From contig CACMIV010000001.1 of the NCBI GenBank assembly GCA_902613805.1, positions 62,001-126,000 of the forward strand: a stretch of DNA of 64,000 bases, in the 5' to 3' direction. The stretch's first letter is position 1. Each line of letters starts with the position of its first letter. Below, piece by piece: positions 1-12,075 of this stretch. The DNA comes from an uncultured Pelagibacteraceae bacterium. GTDB lineage: Bacteria > Pseudomonadota > Alphaproteobacteria > Pelagibacterales > AG-422-B15. The notes beneath the pieces were generated by a model. It made no database searches. It was not told the origin of the DNA and saw only the letters and a program-made list of their open reading frames with translations. The position numbers and the translations under genes were made by a program.

Positions 1-1125
1 ATAGCGGTGATAATTTCCAAGTGAAAGGTATGCTTCAAAGCTATCATCAACTTCGACAAATGCATTTAAATTTTGAATTGCTTTATCATTGTTGCCCTCG
101 TAGCTATATGCATCTGAAATTTGAATTGCAGCAAAATTACCTAGATAATGCTTCTTTGGTATATAACTCAGCACCTCTCTTGCTTTATCATGATTTTCCA
201 ACTGATTAAGAAAAGAAGCAAATATATACTTGATCTCATGTAAATTAGGAGAAGTATCAATTGCTAGTTGATATAACATGTGTGCGAGTTCTTCATTTAA
301 ATCCTCAATCAATAGTTGTGAATTAAATAAAACCACTCCTATTCCTTGAAGAGGGTTTTGAATCATCCTATTTTTATTTGAAGTTAAAAATTTATTTTGA
401 AATTCTTCATCATATGAAGACAAAAACTCATCTGCAAAAGCATTTTTCTTCTCAGTCAAATTATTTCGATGTAGAAAATTATAATATAGACGTAAAACGT
501 ATAAATCTCTTTGTATTGATAAAGATTGGTCATAAAAAACTTCCGCTAATTCAATCTCATTAGCATAGTCATAAATTAGAGCTTTATGCACAAGTGTTAG
601 GTGTTGATGTTCGCCTGTGGAAATTAAATCGATTAGCGCCATACTTTTATCTACCGTATCACTGTCGGCCCATACCCAAGCTCTGAGAAGTCTTACAAAC
701 GTGCTATCAGATAAATTCCCTCTCCAAATACTAGCAAAACTCTGATCAGCAAAACCTGGCTTATAAGAGTTCAGGTAAGAAATCCCATTAACAAGATGAC
801 CTTGTGGTGATTGATTATTCATACAACATGAATTCACATTTTTATCGCAACCTGCTTTTGCAAGTTTAAAAGAGTAGTTGTTTGCACTAAGTAAATCTCC
901 ATCCAAGATACTAAGCAACAACAGTCTATCTAAAGCAAGTAAATCGTTTGGATTCGATCTGTGCAGCCTTTGATAATATCTCTTGGTTGTGCTGTAGTCA
1001 TTTGAGTCGCTTGAAATTTTTGCAACCAAGTAGTCACCCACTTGAGGTGGAATAAATTGTGCTGCATGAAGATTAATGCTTGAGATGTTAAATATTAGTA
1101 AAAATATAATTGTTCTTATAAGCAT
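1..1125 (-). CDS. TPR-repeat protein with signal peptide (3' end outside window)
   Basis: An uninterrupted minus-strand frame of 375 codons runs from an ATG at 1125 to the left edge without a stop, so the C-terminus lies outside the window. The first about 21 residues look like a Sec signal peptide (MLIRTIIFLLIF core, likely cut after LHA). The rest is helical, with TPR-like stretches such as LLALDRLLLLSILDGDLLSA near residues 60-80, AEVFYDQSLSIQ near 195, and HDKAREVLSYIP and NDKAIQNLNAFV near 320-360. The protein is probably periplasmic and acts as a protein-protein scaffold; no enzymatic motif was seen. It starts 11 bp downstream of the etfD stop on the same strand, so the two are probably co-transcribed. 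The precise function is not recognised. Confidence 0.8.
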   Translation of the reverse strand, partial: MLIRTIIFLLIFNISSINLHAAQFIPPQVGDYLVAKISSDSNDYSTTKRYYQRLHRSNPNDLLALDRLLLLSILDGDLLSANNYSFKLAKAGCDKNVNSCCMNNQSPQGHLVNGISYLNSYKPGFADQSFASIWRGNLSDSTFVRLLRAWVWADSDTVDKSMALIDLISTGEHQHLTLVHKALIYDYANEIELAEVFYDQSLSIQRDLYVLRLYYNFLHRNNLTEKKNAFADEFLSSYDEEFQNKFLTSNKNRMIQNPLQGIGVVLFNSQLLIEDLNEELAHMLYQLAIDTSPNLHEIKYIFASFLNQLENHDKAREVLSYIPKKHYLGNFAAIQISDAYSYEGNNDKAIQNLNAFVEVDDSFEAYLSLGNYHRY

Positions 1126-1136
1126 AAACTTATGCT

Positions 1137-2783
1137 TTACATATTTGCATATTTTGGGCCACCGCCACCCTCTGGTGTTACCCAATTTATGTTTTGAGAC
1201 GGTTCTTTAATATCGCATGTTTTGCAGTGTATGCAGTTCTGACTATTAATTACAAATTTTGGATCTGAACCATCATCATTTCTATGAACTTCATAAACAC
1301 CTACTGGACAGTACCTTTGAGAAGGCTCATCAAACTTTTCCAACGTGTAACTAATTGGTAACTCTTTATCCTTCAATTGAAGGTGAACAGGTTGATTTTC
1401 AGTGTGATAAGTTCCAGTAAGAAATACCGAACTAGCCCTATCAAAAGTTAAAACGCCATCTGGTTTTGGATAATTTATTTTTTTTGCTTCTTTTGCATCT
1501 TCTAACGTTTCATGATCAGCATGTTTATGCGATAGAGTAAAAGGAAGCTTTCCCATAAATAACCACTGATCGATTCCTGTAAGTAAAATACCAAGGATAT
1601 TTCCAAACCTTGTAAAGAAAGGTTTAACATTCCTAGCAGATTTTAATTCGCTATAAACCCAACTCTTTTTGAATAAAGTCTCGTAACAAGATAGATCATT
1701 GGACTTACCCGAAAGAAATTCATTAATAGCTTCAGCAGCAATCATTCCACTTTTCATGGCAGTATGAGTTCCTTTAATTTTTGGCATATTTAACGTACCG
1801 GCATCACAGCCAATTAATAATGCGCCAGGCATGTGCATCTGAGGCAGACTTTGTATGCCACCCTCAATCAATGCTCTGGCACCATAGGAAACTCTTTTTC
1901 CGCCACTTAACATTTTTTTTATTGCAGGATGTGTTTTAAACCTTTGAAACTCTTCAAAAGGTGACAAATACGGGTTCTTATAATCAAGTCCAACTACATA
2001 TCCCAAAAATATTTGATTATTTTCTGCATGGTAAACAAAACTCCCTCCATAGGTTTTATTGTCTAAGGGCCAACCGGTTGAATGAAAGACTAAGCCTTCA
2101 TGATGATTTTCTTCAGGTACTTCCCATATTTCTTTCAAACCAATTCCGTACTGTTGTGGGTCTGAATTTTTTGCGAGTTCAAACTTCTCTATTAATTGCT
2201 TACCTAAATGGCCTCTACACCCTTCAGCAAATACTGTTGTTTTTGCGTGTAGCTCAATACCAGGCTCATAGGAATCTTTTTTTTCATTATTTACGTCCAG
2301 TCCCATGTCATTTGTGGCCACGCCTCTTACTTTTCCATCTTCATCGTACAAAATTTCAGAAGCTGCAAAACCAGGATATATTTCAACTCCTAAGTTTTCA
2401 GCGATTTGTCCAAGCCATCTACACATATTCGCAAGGCTAGCAATGTAGTTTCCTTTATTATGTTGAACAGGTGGTAATAAAAACGAGGGAACAGTAAAGT
2501 GAGACTTTTCAAAAAGAAATAAAAACTTTTCTTTTGTAACTTTTGTTTTCAGAGGACAGCCGTCTAGAGTTTTCCAATCTGGAAGTAGCTCATCAAGAGC
2601 TCTTGTTTCAAATACATTTCCACTTAATATATGAGCGCCAACCTCAGATGCTTTCTCTACAATGCAGACATTAATTTCTGGGTTTATTTGCTTGAGTTTT
2701 ATCGCGGTTGAAAGGCCCGAGGGACCTGCACCCACGATTACAACATCGTACTCCATTGATTCTCTTTGCTGAATAGTATCCAT
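1137..2783 (-). CDS. etfD: Electron transfer flavoprotein-ubiquinone oxidoreductase
   Basis: ETF-QO passes electrons from reduced ETF to ubiquinone at the inner membrane, and so links acyl-CoA and dimethylglycine/sarcosine dehydrogenases to respiration. The 548 residues are the normal length. The N-terminal FAD dinucleotide-binding motif GAGPSG lies at about 18-23. The C-terminal [4Fe-4S] cysteines are C492, C517, C520 and C523 (CIHCKTC). It is divergent from the uracil-DNA glycosylase gene, with only about 46 bp between starts, and is followed closely by the TPR gene. It is a plausible electron outlet for the dimethylglycine dehydrogenase encoded at 60-62 kb. Family assignment is firm. Confidence 0.95.
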   Translation of the reverse strand: MDTIQQRESMEYDVVIVGAGPSGLSTAIKLKQINPEINVCIVEKASEVGAHILSGNVFETRALDELLPDWKTLDGCPLKTKVTKEKFLFLFEKSHFTVPSFLLPPVQHNKGNYIASLANMCRWLGQIAENLGVEIYPGFAASEILYDEDGKVRGVATNDMGLDVNNEKKDSYEPGIELHAKTTVFAEGCRGHLGKQLIEKFELAKNSDPQQYGIGLKEIWEVPEENHHEGLVFHSTGWPLDNKTYGGSFVYHAENNQIFLGYVVGLDYKNPYLSPFEEFQRFKTHPAIKKMLSGGKRVSYGARALIEGGIQSLPQMHMPGALLIGCDAGTLNMPKIKGTHTAMKSGMIAAEAINEFLSGKSNDLSCYETLFKKSWVYSELKSARNVKPFFTRFGNILGILLTGIDQWLFMGKLPFTLSHKHADHETLEDAKEAKKINYPKPDGVLTFDRASSVFLTGTYHTENQPVHLQLKDKELPISYTLEKFDEPSQRYCPVGVYEVHRNDDGSDPKFVINSQNCIHCKTCDIKEPSQNINWVTPEGGGGPKYANM

Positions 2784-2829
2784 TATTAACTATATATTTA
2801 GTTTATAGGTATTATAATTCAATTTGTTT

Positions 2830-3579
2830 ATGACCAACGCAAAAGTTCAAAACACACTGAAGCAGCTCAACCAATTAAAGATGAGTGGGGTGAATGAAAA
2901 CACAGGAAATAAGCCAAAAAATCGCTACGGAAATAAAAAATCATCAAAATCTAAAACTAGTGGCAGCTCTATATCTGTTAATAACTCATCGATTGAGGAT
3001 CAAAAAACTATCAACTCACTAGAATCATTAGATTCATTAAAAGACTTCATGGCAAATTATGACAAATGCAAGCTTCACGAAAGTGCAACAAATATGGTGT
3101 TTTCTGATGGAAACCCAAAATCAGAAATTATGCTTATTGGTGAAGCTCCTGGCCATGATGAGGATATTCAAGGAAAACCCTTTGTTGGTAGAAGCGGCAA
3201 ACTCTTAGATAAAATGCTTGAGGCAATAAACCTTAATCGAGAAAAGGTATATATTGCAAATATTGTACCTTGGAGACCTCCTAATAACAGACGGCCCACT
3301 GATGAAGAAATAGATATGTGTCTGCCAATGATTAAGAAACACATAGAGTTGATTAATCCTAAAGCAATATTGCTATTAGGATCAACAGCGACTTATGCAC
3401 TTATTAGAAATACTGAAGGTATAACAAAGATTAGGGGTAAATGGGTAGATATTGAAATTAATAAAAAAAAATATCCCACCCTACCCACTTTCCACCCTGC
3501 TTTTTTATTAAGGCAACCTGGACAAAAAAAATATTCGTGGGAGGACTTAAAAAGTCTTAAGAAAAAAGTTGAATCATAA
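2830..3579 (+). CDS. Family 4-type uracil-DNA glycosylase
   Basis: Removes uracil from DNA to start base-excision repair. Seen: motif 1 GEAPGHDEDIQGKPFVGRSG, the WRPPNNRRPT segment, and motif 2 HPAFLLRQP near the C-terminus. The first about 75 residues are low-complexity (N-, S- and K-rich) and look disordered. Classical family-4 enzymes hold a [4Fe-4S] cluster with four cysteines. This protein has only two cysteines in total (in YDKCKLHE and IDMCLPM), so a four-Cys cluster is impossible. I chose ATG 2830; a TTG six bases upstream gives two more residues. The 3' end overlaps rnhB by 11 bp, suggesting translational coupling. Confidence 0.9.
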   Translation: MTNAKVQNTLKQLNQLKMSGVNENTGNKPKNRYGNKKSSKSKTSGSSISVNNSSIEDQKTINSLESLDSLKDFMANYDKCKLHESATNMVFSDGNPKSEIMLIGEAPGHDEDIQGKPFVGRSGKLLDKMLEAINLNREKVYIANIVPWRPPNNRRPTDEEIDMCLPMIKKHIELINPKAILLLGSTATYALIRNTEGITKIRGKWVDIEINKKKYPTLPTFHPAFLLRQPGQKKYSWEDLKSLKKKVES

Positions 3580-4183
3580 TTTTAACGATCAAATCAATTT
3601 GTTGGATTTTGAAAAAAATTTTAATTGTCCAGTTGCTGGTGTTGATGAGGTAGGACGTGGTCCTTTAGCGGGACCAGTAGTGGCAGCAGCAGTAATTTTG
3701 GATAAAAACAACCTTCCTGCAGGTATTAGAGATTCAAAAAAAATATCAAAAAATAAAAGAGAAATAATTGCAGAAAAAATTAGATTAAACAGTCATTATG
3801 CATATGGAGAGGCGTCAGTAGAAGAAATCGATAATTTAAATATTTTACAAGCTTCGTTACTTGCAATGAAAAGAGCTATTGAGTCTCTAAAAATAGTACC
3901 ATCAATGTCTCTTATTGATGGAATATATACGCCTAAAGTTGATTTAAAATGTAAACCAATTGTTAAAGGTGACAGTAAATCAATTTCAATTGCTGCAGCT
4001 TCAATTCTAGCCAAAGTTTACAGAGATAAGATTATGACCAATCTTGCTGACAAATATCCTGAATATTCATTTGAAAAAAATGCAGGGTACGGAACAAAAG
4101 AGCACCTTTTGGCTCTGAAGTCTCATGGAATTACCCCTATCCATCGAAAAAGTTTCAAACCAATCTACAATATATTGAATTAA
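3569..4183 (+). CDS. rnhB: Ribonuclease HII
   Basis: Cuts the RNA strand of RNA-DNA hybrids and removes single misincorporated ribonucleotides. The signature VAGVDEVGRGPLAGP carries the DE metal pair, SLIDG supplies another Asp, and a C-terminal AGYGTKEH motif completes the family pattern. Its 204 residues are typical. The start is a TTG at 3569 inside the last codons of the glycosylase gene. No ATG lies between there and the conserved core, and a GAAAAAAG tract just upstream may serve as ribosome-binding site. It lies between two DNA-maintenance genes, udg and ccrM, on the same strand. Confidence 0.95.
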   Translation: MNHNFNDQINLLDFEKNFNCPVAGVDEVGRGPLAGPVVAAAVILDKNNLPAGIRDSKKISKNKREIIAEKIRLNSHYAYGEASVEEIDNLNILQASLLAMKRAIESLKIVPSMSLIDGIYTPKVDLKCKPIVKGDSKSISIAAASILAKVYRDKIMTNLADKYPEYSFEKNAGYGTKEHLLALKSHGITPIHRKSFKPIYNILN

Positions 4184-4202
4184 GAAAATAAATTAAGTCA
4201 TT

Positions 4203-6398
<2,196 letters not shown>

Positions 6399-6419
6399 TT
6401 TCGTGTTACTTTATTTTTT

Positions 6420-6887
6420 ATGTTTCAAAAGAAATTAAGAGGCCCTCAAATATTATCAAATCTTCTTCCAGAAGAAGCAAAGAAAATTCTTAAATCAAGA
6501 GGTTTTTCAGAGTTAGAACTCTTAGCAAATTGGGAGAGAATTGTAGGCAAAAAATTTGCAAAATTAACCGTCCCTTTAAGGCTTAAAATAGGAAAGAGTA
6601 GTGAAAAAAATAATGGTAAATTAATTGTTAAAATTGATAGAAGTGTGGCTTTTGCGTTTGAGCACGAGCGAGAGAAAATAATTAAAAAAATTAATCTTTT
6701 TTTTGGCTATGAAGTGATCAACAAAGTTGAAATAATACAAGCATCAATTAAAGTTAAAAAAACAATTAAAATCAATAAATTAGAAAGTGATATTAAGAGC
6801 CAAAGTAAGAATTATGATGAACTAAAAAAATATCCTGATCTTAGAAGAAACTTTGAAAAAATCGCTTCAAAAATTTTAAAGTCCTAA
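6420..6887 (+). CDS. DUF721 / DciA-like protein
   Basis: A 155-residue protein with the DUF721 core: a predicted helix with NWERIVGKKFAKLT (about 40-53), then a basic strand region GKLIVKIDRSVAFAFEHE (about 66-83). The DUF721 family includes DciA, the ancestral loader or operator of the replicative helicase DnaB in bacteria that lack DnaC. That role is known for relatives and inferred here. It is positioned as usual between divergent mutY and dsbA/smc. The C-terminus is lysine-rich and probably nucleic-acid binding. Confidence 0.75.
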   Translation: MFQKKLRGPQILSNLLPEEAKKILKSRGFSELELLANWERIVGKKFAKLTVPLRLKIGKSSEKNNGKLIVKIDRSVAFAFEHEREKIIKKINLFFGYEVINKVEIIQASIKVKKTIKINKLESDIKSQSKNYDELKKYPDLRRNFEKIASKILKS

Positions 6888-6947
6888 TTCAAACAAAATT
6901 TTCTGCTACTCCAACAGAGTAATAAATCCTATTAAAATAAGGAAAAA

Positions 6948-7625
6948 TTGAGTATATTCAACATGTTGTATATATATAAAAAAAACAAGCAAAATATGGG
7001 TTTTAAATCTAATTTTTTATTCAGTATTAGTTTTATTGTATTTCTATTTGCGTTGATGTTTCCAATTAATGGATTGTATGCCAGCAGTACATTAAAGGGT
7101 ATGCAGTTAGGTGATAGCGACGCACCAGTGAAAATTATTGAATATAGATCGCTCACTTGCAGTCATTGCGCAGACTTTAGTAATGACACCTTTGCAGAAA
7201 TTAAAGAAAATTATATCGATAAAGGTAAAGTGAATTTTGAATTGAGACCTTTCGCTCTCAATGCGATTGATCTTAACGCTTTTAAATTACTTCATTGTGT
7301 TGATGAAAATGATTTTTTTGCAATGGACAAAATCTTGTTTAAAGATCAAAAAAAATGGATTGTAACTAATCAGAGCGATAAAGTACTAGAAAACAGCACT
7401 AATGCACTTAAGAATTACGGGGCCCTATTCGGCGTATCTGAGGAGGCGTTTAATAGCTGTATGGAAAATGAGAATATTACTGATTTTATACTGGAGCAGC
7501 GCATAGAGGGTGTTGAGGAGTATGATATATCTTCAACTCCAACTTTCATAATCAATGGTGAAATTTATGCAGGTAATATGTCGATTAATGAATTTAATGA
7601 AATAATTGAAAAAGAAATTAATTAA
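6948..7625 (+). CDS. DsbA-family periplasmic thiol oxidoreductase
   Basis: A thioredoxin-fold protein of the DsbA/DsbG-like class. The active site is TCSHC (CxxC) after EYRSL, a cis-Pro loop SSTPTFIING lies near the C-terminus, and a hydrophobic signal segment (FLFSISFIVFLFALMF) ends at about YASS. It probably forms or isomerises disulfides in exported proteins, possibly the oxidase subunits. The start is uncertain. TTG at 6948 has an AAGGA ribosome-binding site just upstream; ATG at 6996 (MGFKSNFLF) gives a more standard signal peptide. Its TAATGA end overlaps the smc start by one base, so the two are coupled. DsbA-smc adjacency is usual in alphaproteobacteria. Confidence 0.88.
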   Translation: MSIFNMLYIYKKNKQNMGFKSNFLFSISFIVFLFALMFPINGLYASSTLKGMQLGDSDAPVKIIEYRSLTCSHCADFSNDTFAEIKENYIDKGKVNFELRPFALNAIDLNAFKLLHCVDENDFFAMDKILFKDQKKWIVTNQSDKVLENSTNALKNYGALFGVSEEAFNSCMENENITDFILEQRIEGVEEYDISSTPTFIINGEIYAGNMSINEFNEIIEKEIN

Positions 7626-10216
7626 TGAAATTTAAAAAAATAAAAATTTTAGGTTTTAAATCATTTGTTGATCCTACCGAATTAGACATCGATGAGGGAT
7701 TAACAGGCATAGTTGGTCCTAATGGATGTGGTAAATCAAATGTTGTTGAGTCCCTAAGATGGTGCATGGGAGAAACCTCTGCAAAAAGCATGAGGGGTTC
7801 AGGAATGGAAGATGTAATTTTTTCTGGTACATCAGATAGACCAGCAAGAAATAATGCTGAAGTAACAATCTATCTTGATAATGAGGAAAGAAACGCGCCG
7901 TCTGAATTTAATGATCAAACTGAAATTCAGGTTAAAAGAAAAATAGAAGTTGAAAAGGGATCAGATTATAAAATTAATGGTAAAGACGTAAGAGCCAGAG
8001 ATGTACAAAGATTATTTGCAGATTTATCTACAGGAGCTCATTCTCCATCCTTGATCAGCCAAGGACGCGTAGGTTCATTAATAAATGCCAAACCTATAGA
8101 TAGACGCTCGGTACTAGAAGAAGCGGCAGGAATATCTGGGTTACATTCGCGAAGACATGAAGCAGAGCTAAAATTGAAAGGCGCAGAAACTAATCTTCAA
8201 AGGGTTAAGGATTTGATGAAACAATTAAATAATCAAATCAATAGTCTTAAAAAACAAGCTGAACAAGCTGAAACCTACCGCTCAGTATCGTCTGAAATTA
8301 ACAAATTAGAGGGTATCGTTTTATTCCTAAAGTGGACATCTTTAAAAGAATCTTATGAAAAGTCAGATGAGAATTTAAGATCAAGTGAGTCTCAAATCCA
8401 AAAATTTACGTTGCTGGTAACTCAGGCTACTAATGAACAATTAAGAGCCAATGAGAAAATTAAGCCTTTAAGAGATAAAGAGATTGAGTCTGCGGCAAAA
8501 TTAAATCGTATTAATCTCGAGAGAGAGTCATTGGATCATGAGGAAGAACGAATAAAAGAAGAAAAAAGAAATCTTGAAAACGTGATTCAACAAATAATCA
8601 GTGATAGTGAGAGGGAGCAGTTTCAACTGGAAGATGCTAAAAAAGACCTTGATTTACTTAATGCAAGAAAAGATCTCTCTAATAACGAAGAGTTTCGAGA
8701 AATAAACAATGAAACAATTGATCAGCTTAAGTCAGAAAAGGATACTTTGGAAACAGAGATTTCAAATCTTGAGCAACAAATAGAACAATATAATCAGATT
8801 AAAAACTCTAAAAGAGATGATTGGCAAGACACTTTGATTAAAGCAGAAAATTTGAAATCAAGGCAATCAACTTTAAAAGACGTAGAAGGTTATGATGATC
8901 CTGAGAAATGGACAAATATATTTAAAGAAAAGTTTTACAATGATCTTGGTGAAATCAGTGAGAAAGTGAATCAAGCAAGTAATATTTCAGACGAAGCTAA
9001 GGCAAATTATGACAGAGCAAGTAATGAGGCAAAAAATGCAGCAACATTATCAATGGAATTAAGAGAAAAACTCAGACAAAAAGACGTTGAACAAAAACAA
9101 AGTGATTGGACATATGAATTTCAGAGATTGAATAAAACAATTAAGTCATCTCAAGAACAAATCGAAACATTGCAAAAAAGAAAAATAAAAACTGAGCAAG
9201 AGCTAGAGAAAATATCTAATCGCCCAGAAGAAATTGCCCAGAGGAGAGGTCAATTAATTGAAACAAAAGGCTTTGCAGAGACAGAAAGACAGTTTGCAGC
9301 TGATCGTTTAGCTGAAGCTGATAATGAATTAAAAAAAATTGAGACTAATTTAAGAAAAGCCCAAAATGATCTAGCTAACATAAGAGAGTCTAAAGGAAGA
9401 ACAGAAGCAACAAAAGAATTAGCTGAATCAAGATTAAAAGAATTAGAATACGAGTCAAAAGAGAAATTTAACTGTATTCCTAGTGAAATTGTAAATTCTC
9501 TCTCTATATCAGATGATCTTGAAACTATGAGAGCTAACCTCGAAAGAACTGAGATGAGACTTGATCGACTTAAGCAGCAGCGTGAAACAATGGGTGCTGT
9601 GAATCTAAGGGCAGATTTGGAAACAAAAGAAATAGATGAAGAACTTGAAAAAATGACCACTGAAAAAGAAGATTTAGAAAACGCAATCAAAAAAATGAGG
9701 GAGTCTATAGAAGATTTAAATAAAGAAGGTAGAACAAGACTGCTTGGAGCGTTTAAAACTGTAAACACACATTTCAAAGAAGTTTTTGTAAAATTATTTA
9801 ACGGTGGAAAGGCGCACCTTGAACTTATAGACTCTGATGATCCACTTGAAGCAGGGCTTGAAATGATGGTAAGTCCACCAGGTAAAAAACTTCAGTCAAT
9901 GTCATTGTTATCTGGTGGGGAACAGGCACTAACAGCATTATCTCTAATCTTCGCTGTATTTTTAACAAATCCTTCGCCAATTTGTGTACTTGATGAGGTT
10001 GATGCGCCACTGGATGATGCAAACGTCGATAGATTTTGTGGTCTTTTAGATGACATTACAGAAAAAACGAATACCAAGTTCTTAATTATAACTCACCACG
10101 CGCTCACAATGTCGAGAATGGATAGATTGTTTGGAGTAACCATGGCTGAACGAGGCGTCAGTCAAATTGTCTCTGTAGATCTTAAAAAAGCTGAAGAGAT
10201 TGGAGCTGTTGCCTAG
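7625..10216 (+). CDS. smc: Chromosome segregation protein SMC, short form lacking a visible hinge
   Basis: An SMC ATPase that organises and segregates chromosomes. The N-terminal head has Walker A GPNGCGKS (31-38) and the Q-loop region SLISQGRVGSLINAKP. The C-terminal head has the signature LSGGEQ (from 762) and Walker B ICVLDEVDAPLDD (about 786). Between them lies continuous heptad-like coiled coil (about 165-720). The protein is 863 residues, against roughly 1150 for canonical bacterial SMC. I cannot find the globular hinge between the arms; the centre (about 410-450) is a short Gly/Pro-broken link (VEGYDDPEKW). The reading frame is intact, so this is a shortened protein and not a frameshift. 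It is followed 10 bp later by atpI. Confidence 0.92.
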   Translation: MKFKKIKILGFKSFVDPTELDIDEGLTGIVGPNGCGKSNVVESLRWCMGETSAKSMRGSGMEDVIFSGTSDRPARNNAEVTIYLDNEERNAPSEFNDQTEIQVKRKIEVEKGSDYKINGKDVRARDVQRLFADLSTGAHSPSLISQGRVGSLINAKPIDRRSVLEEAAGISGLHSRRHEAELKLKGAETNLQRVKDLMKQLNNQINSLKKQAEQAETYRSVSSEINKLEGIVLFLKWTSLKESYEKSDENLRSSESQIQKFTLLVTQATNEQLRANEKIKPLRDKEIESAAKLNRINLERESLDHEEERIKEEKRNLENVIQQIISDSEREQFQLEDAKKDLDLLNARKDLSNNEEFREINNETIDQLKSEKDTLETEISNLEQQIEQYNQIKNSKRDDWQDTLIKAENLKSRQSTLKDVEGYDDPEKWTNIFKEKFYNDLGEISEKVNQASNISDEAKANYDRASNEAKNAATLSMELREKLRQKDVEQKQSDWTYEFQRLNKTIKSSQEQIETLQKRKIKTEQELEKISNRPEEIAQRRGQLIETKGFAETERQFAADRLAEADNELKKIETNLRKAQNDLANIRESKGRTEATKELAESRLKELEYESKEKFNCIPSEIVNSLSISDDLETMRANLERTEMRLDRLKQQRETMGAVNLRADLETKEIDEELEKMTTEKEDLENAIKKMRESIEDLNKEGRTRLLGAFKTVNTHFKEVFVKLFNGGKAHLELIDSDDPLEAGLEMMVSPPGKKLQSMSLLSGGEQALTALSLIFAVFLTNPSPICVLDEVDAPLDDANVDRFCGLLDDITEKTNTKFLIITHHALTMSRMDRLFGVTMAERGVSQIVSVDLKKAEEIGAVA

Positions 10217-10226
10217 TATATTGAAG

Positions 10227-10499
10227 ATGAGTAATGATGCTAATTCTCTTGAAAATAGAATAAAAAAAGCAAAAGAAGGCCAGTCTATTAAAGAAGCTAA
10301 AGCCCCCAAACCATTCGGTAAAATCATGAAAGTAGTGGTTGAAATTGTCGCAGCAATGGCTGTTGGACTAGGAATTGGTTTGCTGATTGACAATTATTTT
10401 AATACAAGACCCATCTTCACATTAATTTTCTTTCTCTTAGGTAGTGCAGCAGGAATTCTTAACGTTTTTAGGGTTGCAAAAAGTCTTCAAAATAACTAA
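10227..10499 (+). CDS. atpI: ATP synthase accessory protein AtpI
   Basis: A small two-helix membrane protein that opens ATP synthase F0 operons and is thought to assist c-ring assembly or Mg2+ supply. The polar N-terminus (about 40 residues) is followed by two hydrophobic segments, VVVEIVAAMAVGLGIGLLID and FTLIFFLLGSAAGILNVF. ATG at 10227 was chosen because it follows the smc stop directly. A TTG at 10200 would extend into smc with no support. The next gene, atpB, starts 11 bp downstream. Confidence 0.85.
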   Translation: MSNDANSLENRIKKAKEGQSIKEAKAPKPFGKIMKVVVEIVAAMAVGLGIGLLIDNYFNTRPIFTLIFFLLGSAAGILNVFRVAKSLQNN

Positions 10500-10510
10500 A
10501 AAATATATCG

Positions 10511-11502
<992 letters not shown>

Positions 11503-11507
11503 GAAAA

Positions 11508-12059
11508 GTGAAAATCTTATTAAAAGCTTTTCTATTAACTGCGCCAATTAATTTTGTATATGCTGCAGAGGGCCAGAAATCTGCTGGTCTTCCGCAGATG
11601 GATATTGCAACATTTCCATCTCAATTATTTTGGCTTGTAATTACGTTTTCACTTTTATACCTGTTTATGTGGAAATTTGTAATACCAAGGTTAGGCGCAA
11701 CAATTGAAGAAAGAAGAGATAAGATTTCAAATGACATCAATGATGCTGATAATCTTAATACAGAAGCAACTGATATATTAAAAAAATATGATGAGCAAAT
11801 GGCAAGTGCATCACAAGAGTCAAATGAGATTATCACTAATTCTAAAAAAGCAATGCTTGATCATTTAGAAACGCTTAAAAAAGAAAATGAAGAAAAAGTT
11901 TACTCCCTAATCTCTGAGTCTCAGGCTAAAATAAAAGCTCAAGAAGAAAAATCTAAGATTGAAATAAGAAATGCAACGTTAGATACCGTTAAAGCTATTG
12001 TATCAAGATATATTGAAAATATTCCTTCAGATGAGGAAATAAATAAGAAATTAAACTAA
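11508..12059 (+). CDS. atpG: F0F1 ATP synthase subunit b' (second b-type subunit)
   Basis: One of two b-type stator subunits, characteristic of alphaproteobacteria and phototrophs. It has 183 residues. A hydrophobic N-terminal segment MKILLKAFLLTAPINFVYA resembles a leader, a single membrane helix FWLVITFSLLYLFMWKFVI spans about 43-61, and a long charged coiled coil follows. The conserved PQMDIATFPSQLFWL entry into the membrane helix is typical of b'. The GTG start at 11508 lies 5 bp after the atpE stop. Confidence 0.9.
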   Translation: MKILLKAFLLTAPINFVYAAEGQKSAGLPQMDIATFPSQLFWLVITFSLLYLFMWKFVIPRLGATIEERRDKISNDINDADNLNTEATDILKKYDEQMASASQESNEIITNSKKAMLDHLETLKKENEEKVYSLISESQAKIKAQEEKSKIEIRNATLDTVKAIVSRYIENIPSDEEINKKLN

Positions 12060-12075
12060 TGCTAGGAACTATTTA

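Noticed and set aside
1961-2440. 159-codon plus-strand frame opposite etfD
   Set aside because: Antisense shadow of a clear etfD reading frame, with no recognisable domain.
4180-4196. TTAA-N9-TTAA upstream of ccrM as a CtrA site
   Set aside because: The CtrA consensus has seven bases between half sites; here there are nine, and TTAA is frequent in A+T-rich DNA.
6907-6921. Hairpin TACTC-CAACA-GAGTA as a terminator of the DUF721 gene
   Set aside because: The stem is only five pairs and no T-run follows.
9250-9777. 175-codon minus-strand frame inside smc
   Set aside because: Low-complexity Ser/Leu/Phe translation of the antisense of coiled coil; typical shadow frame.
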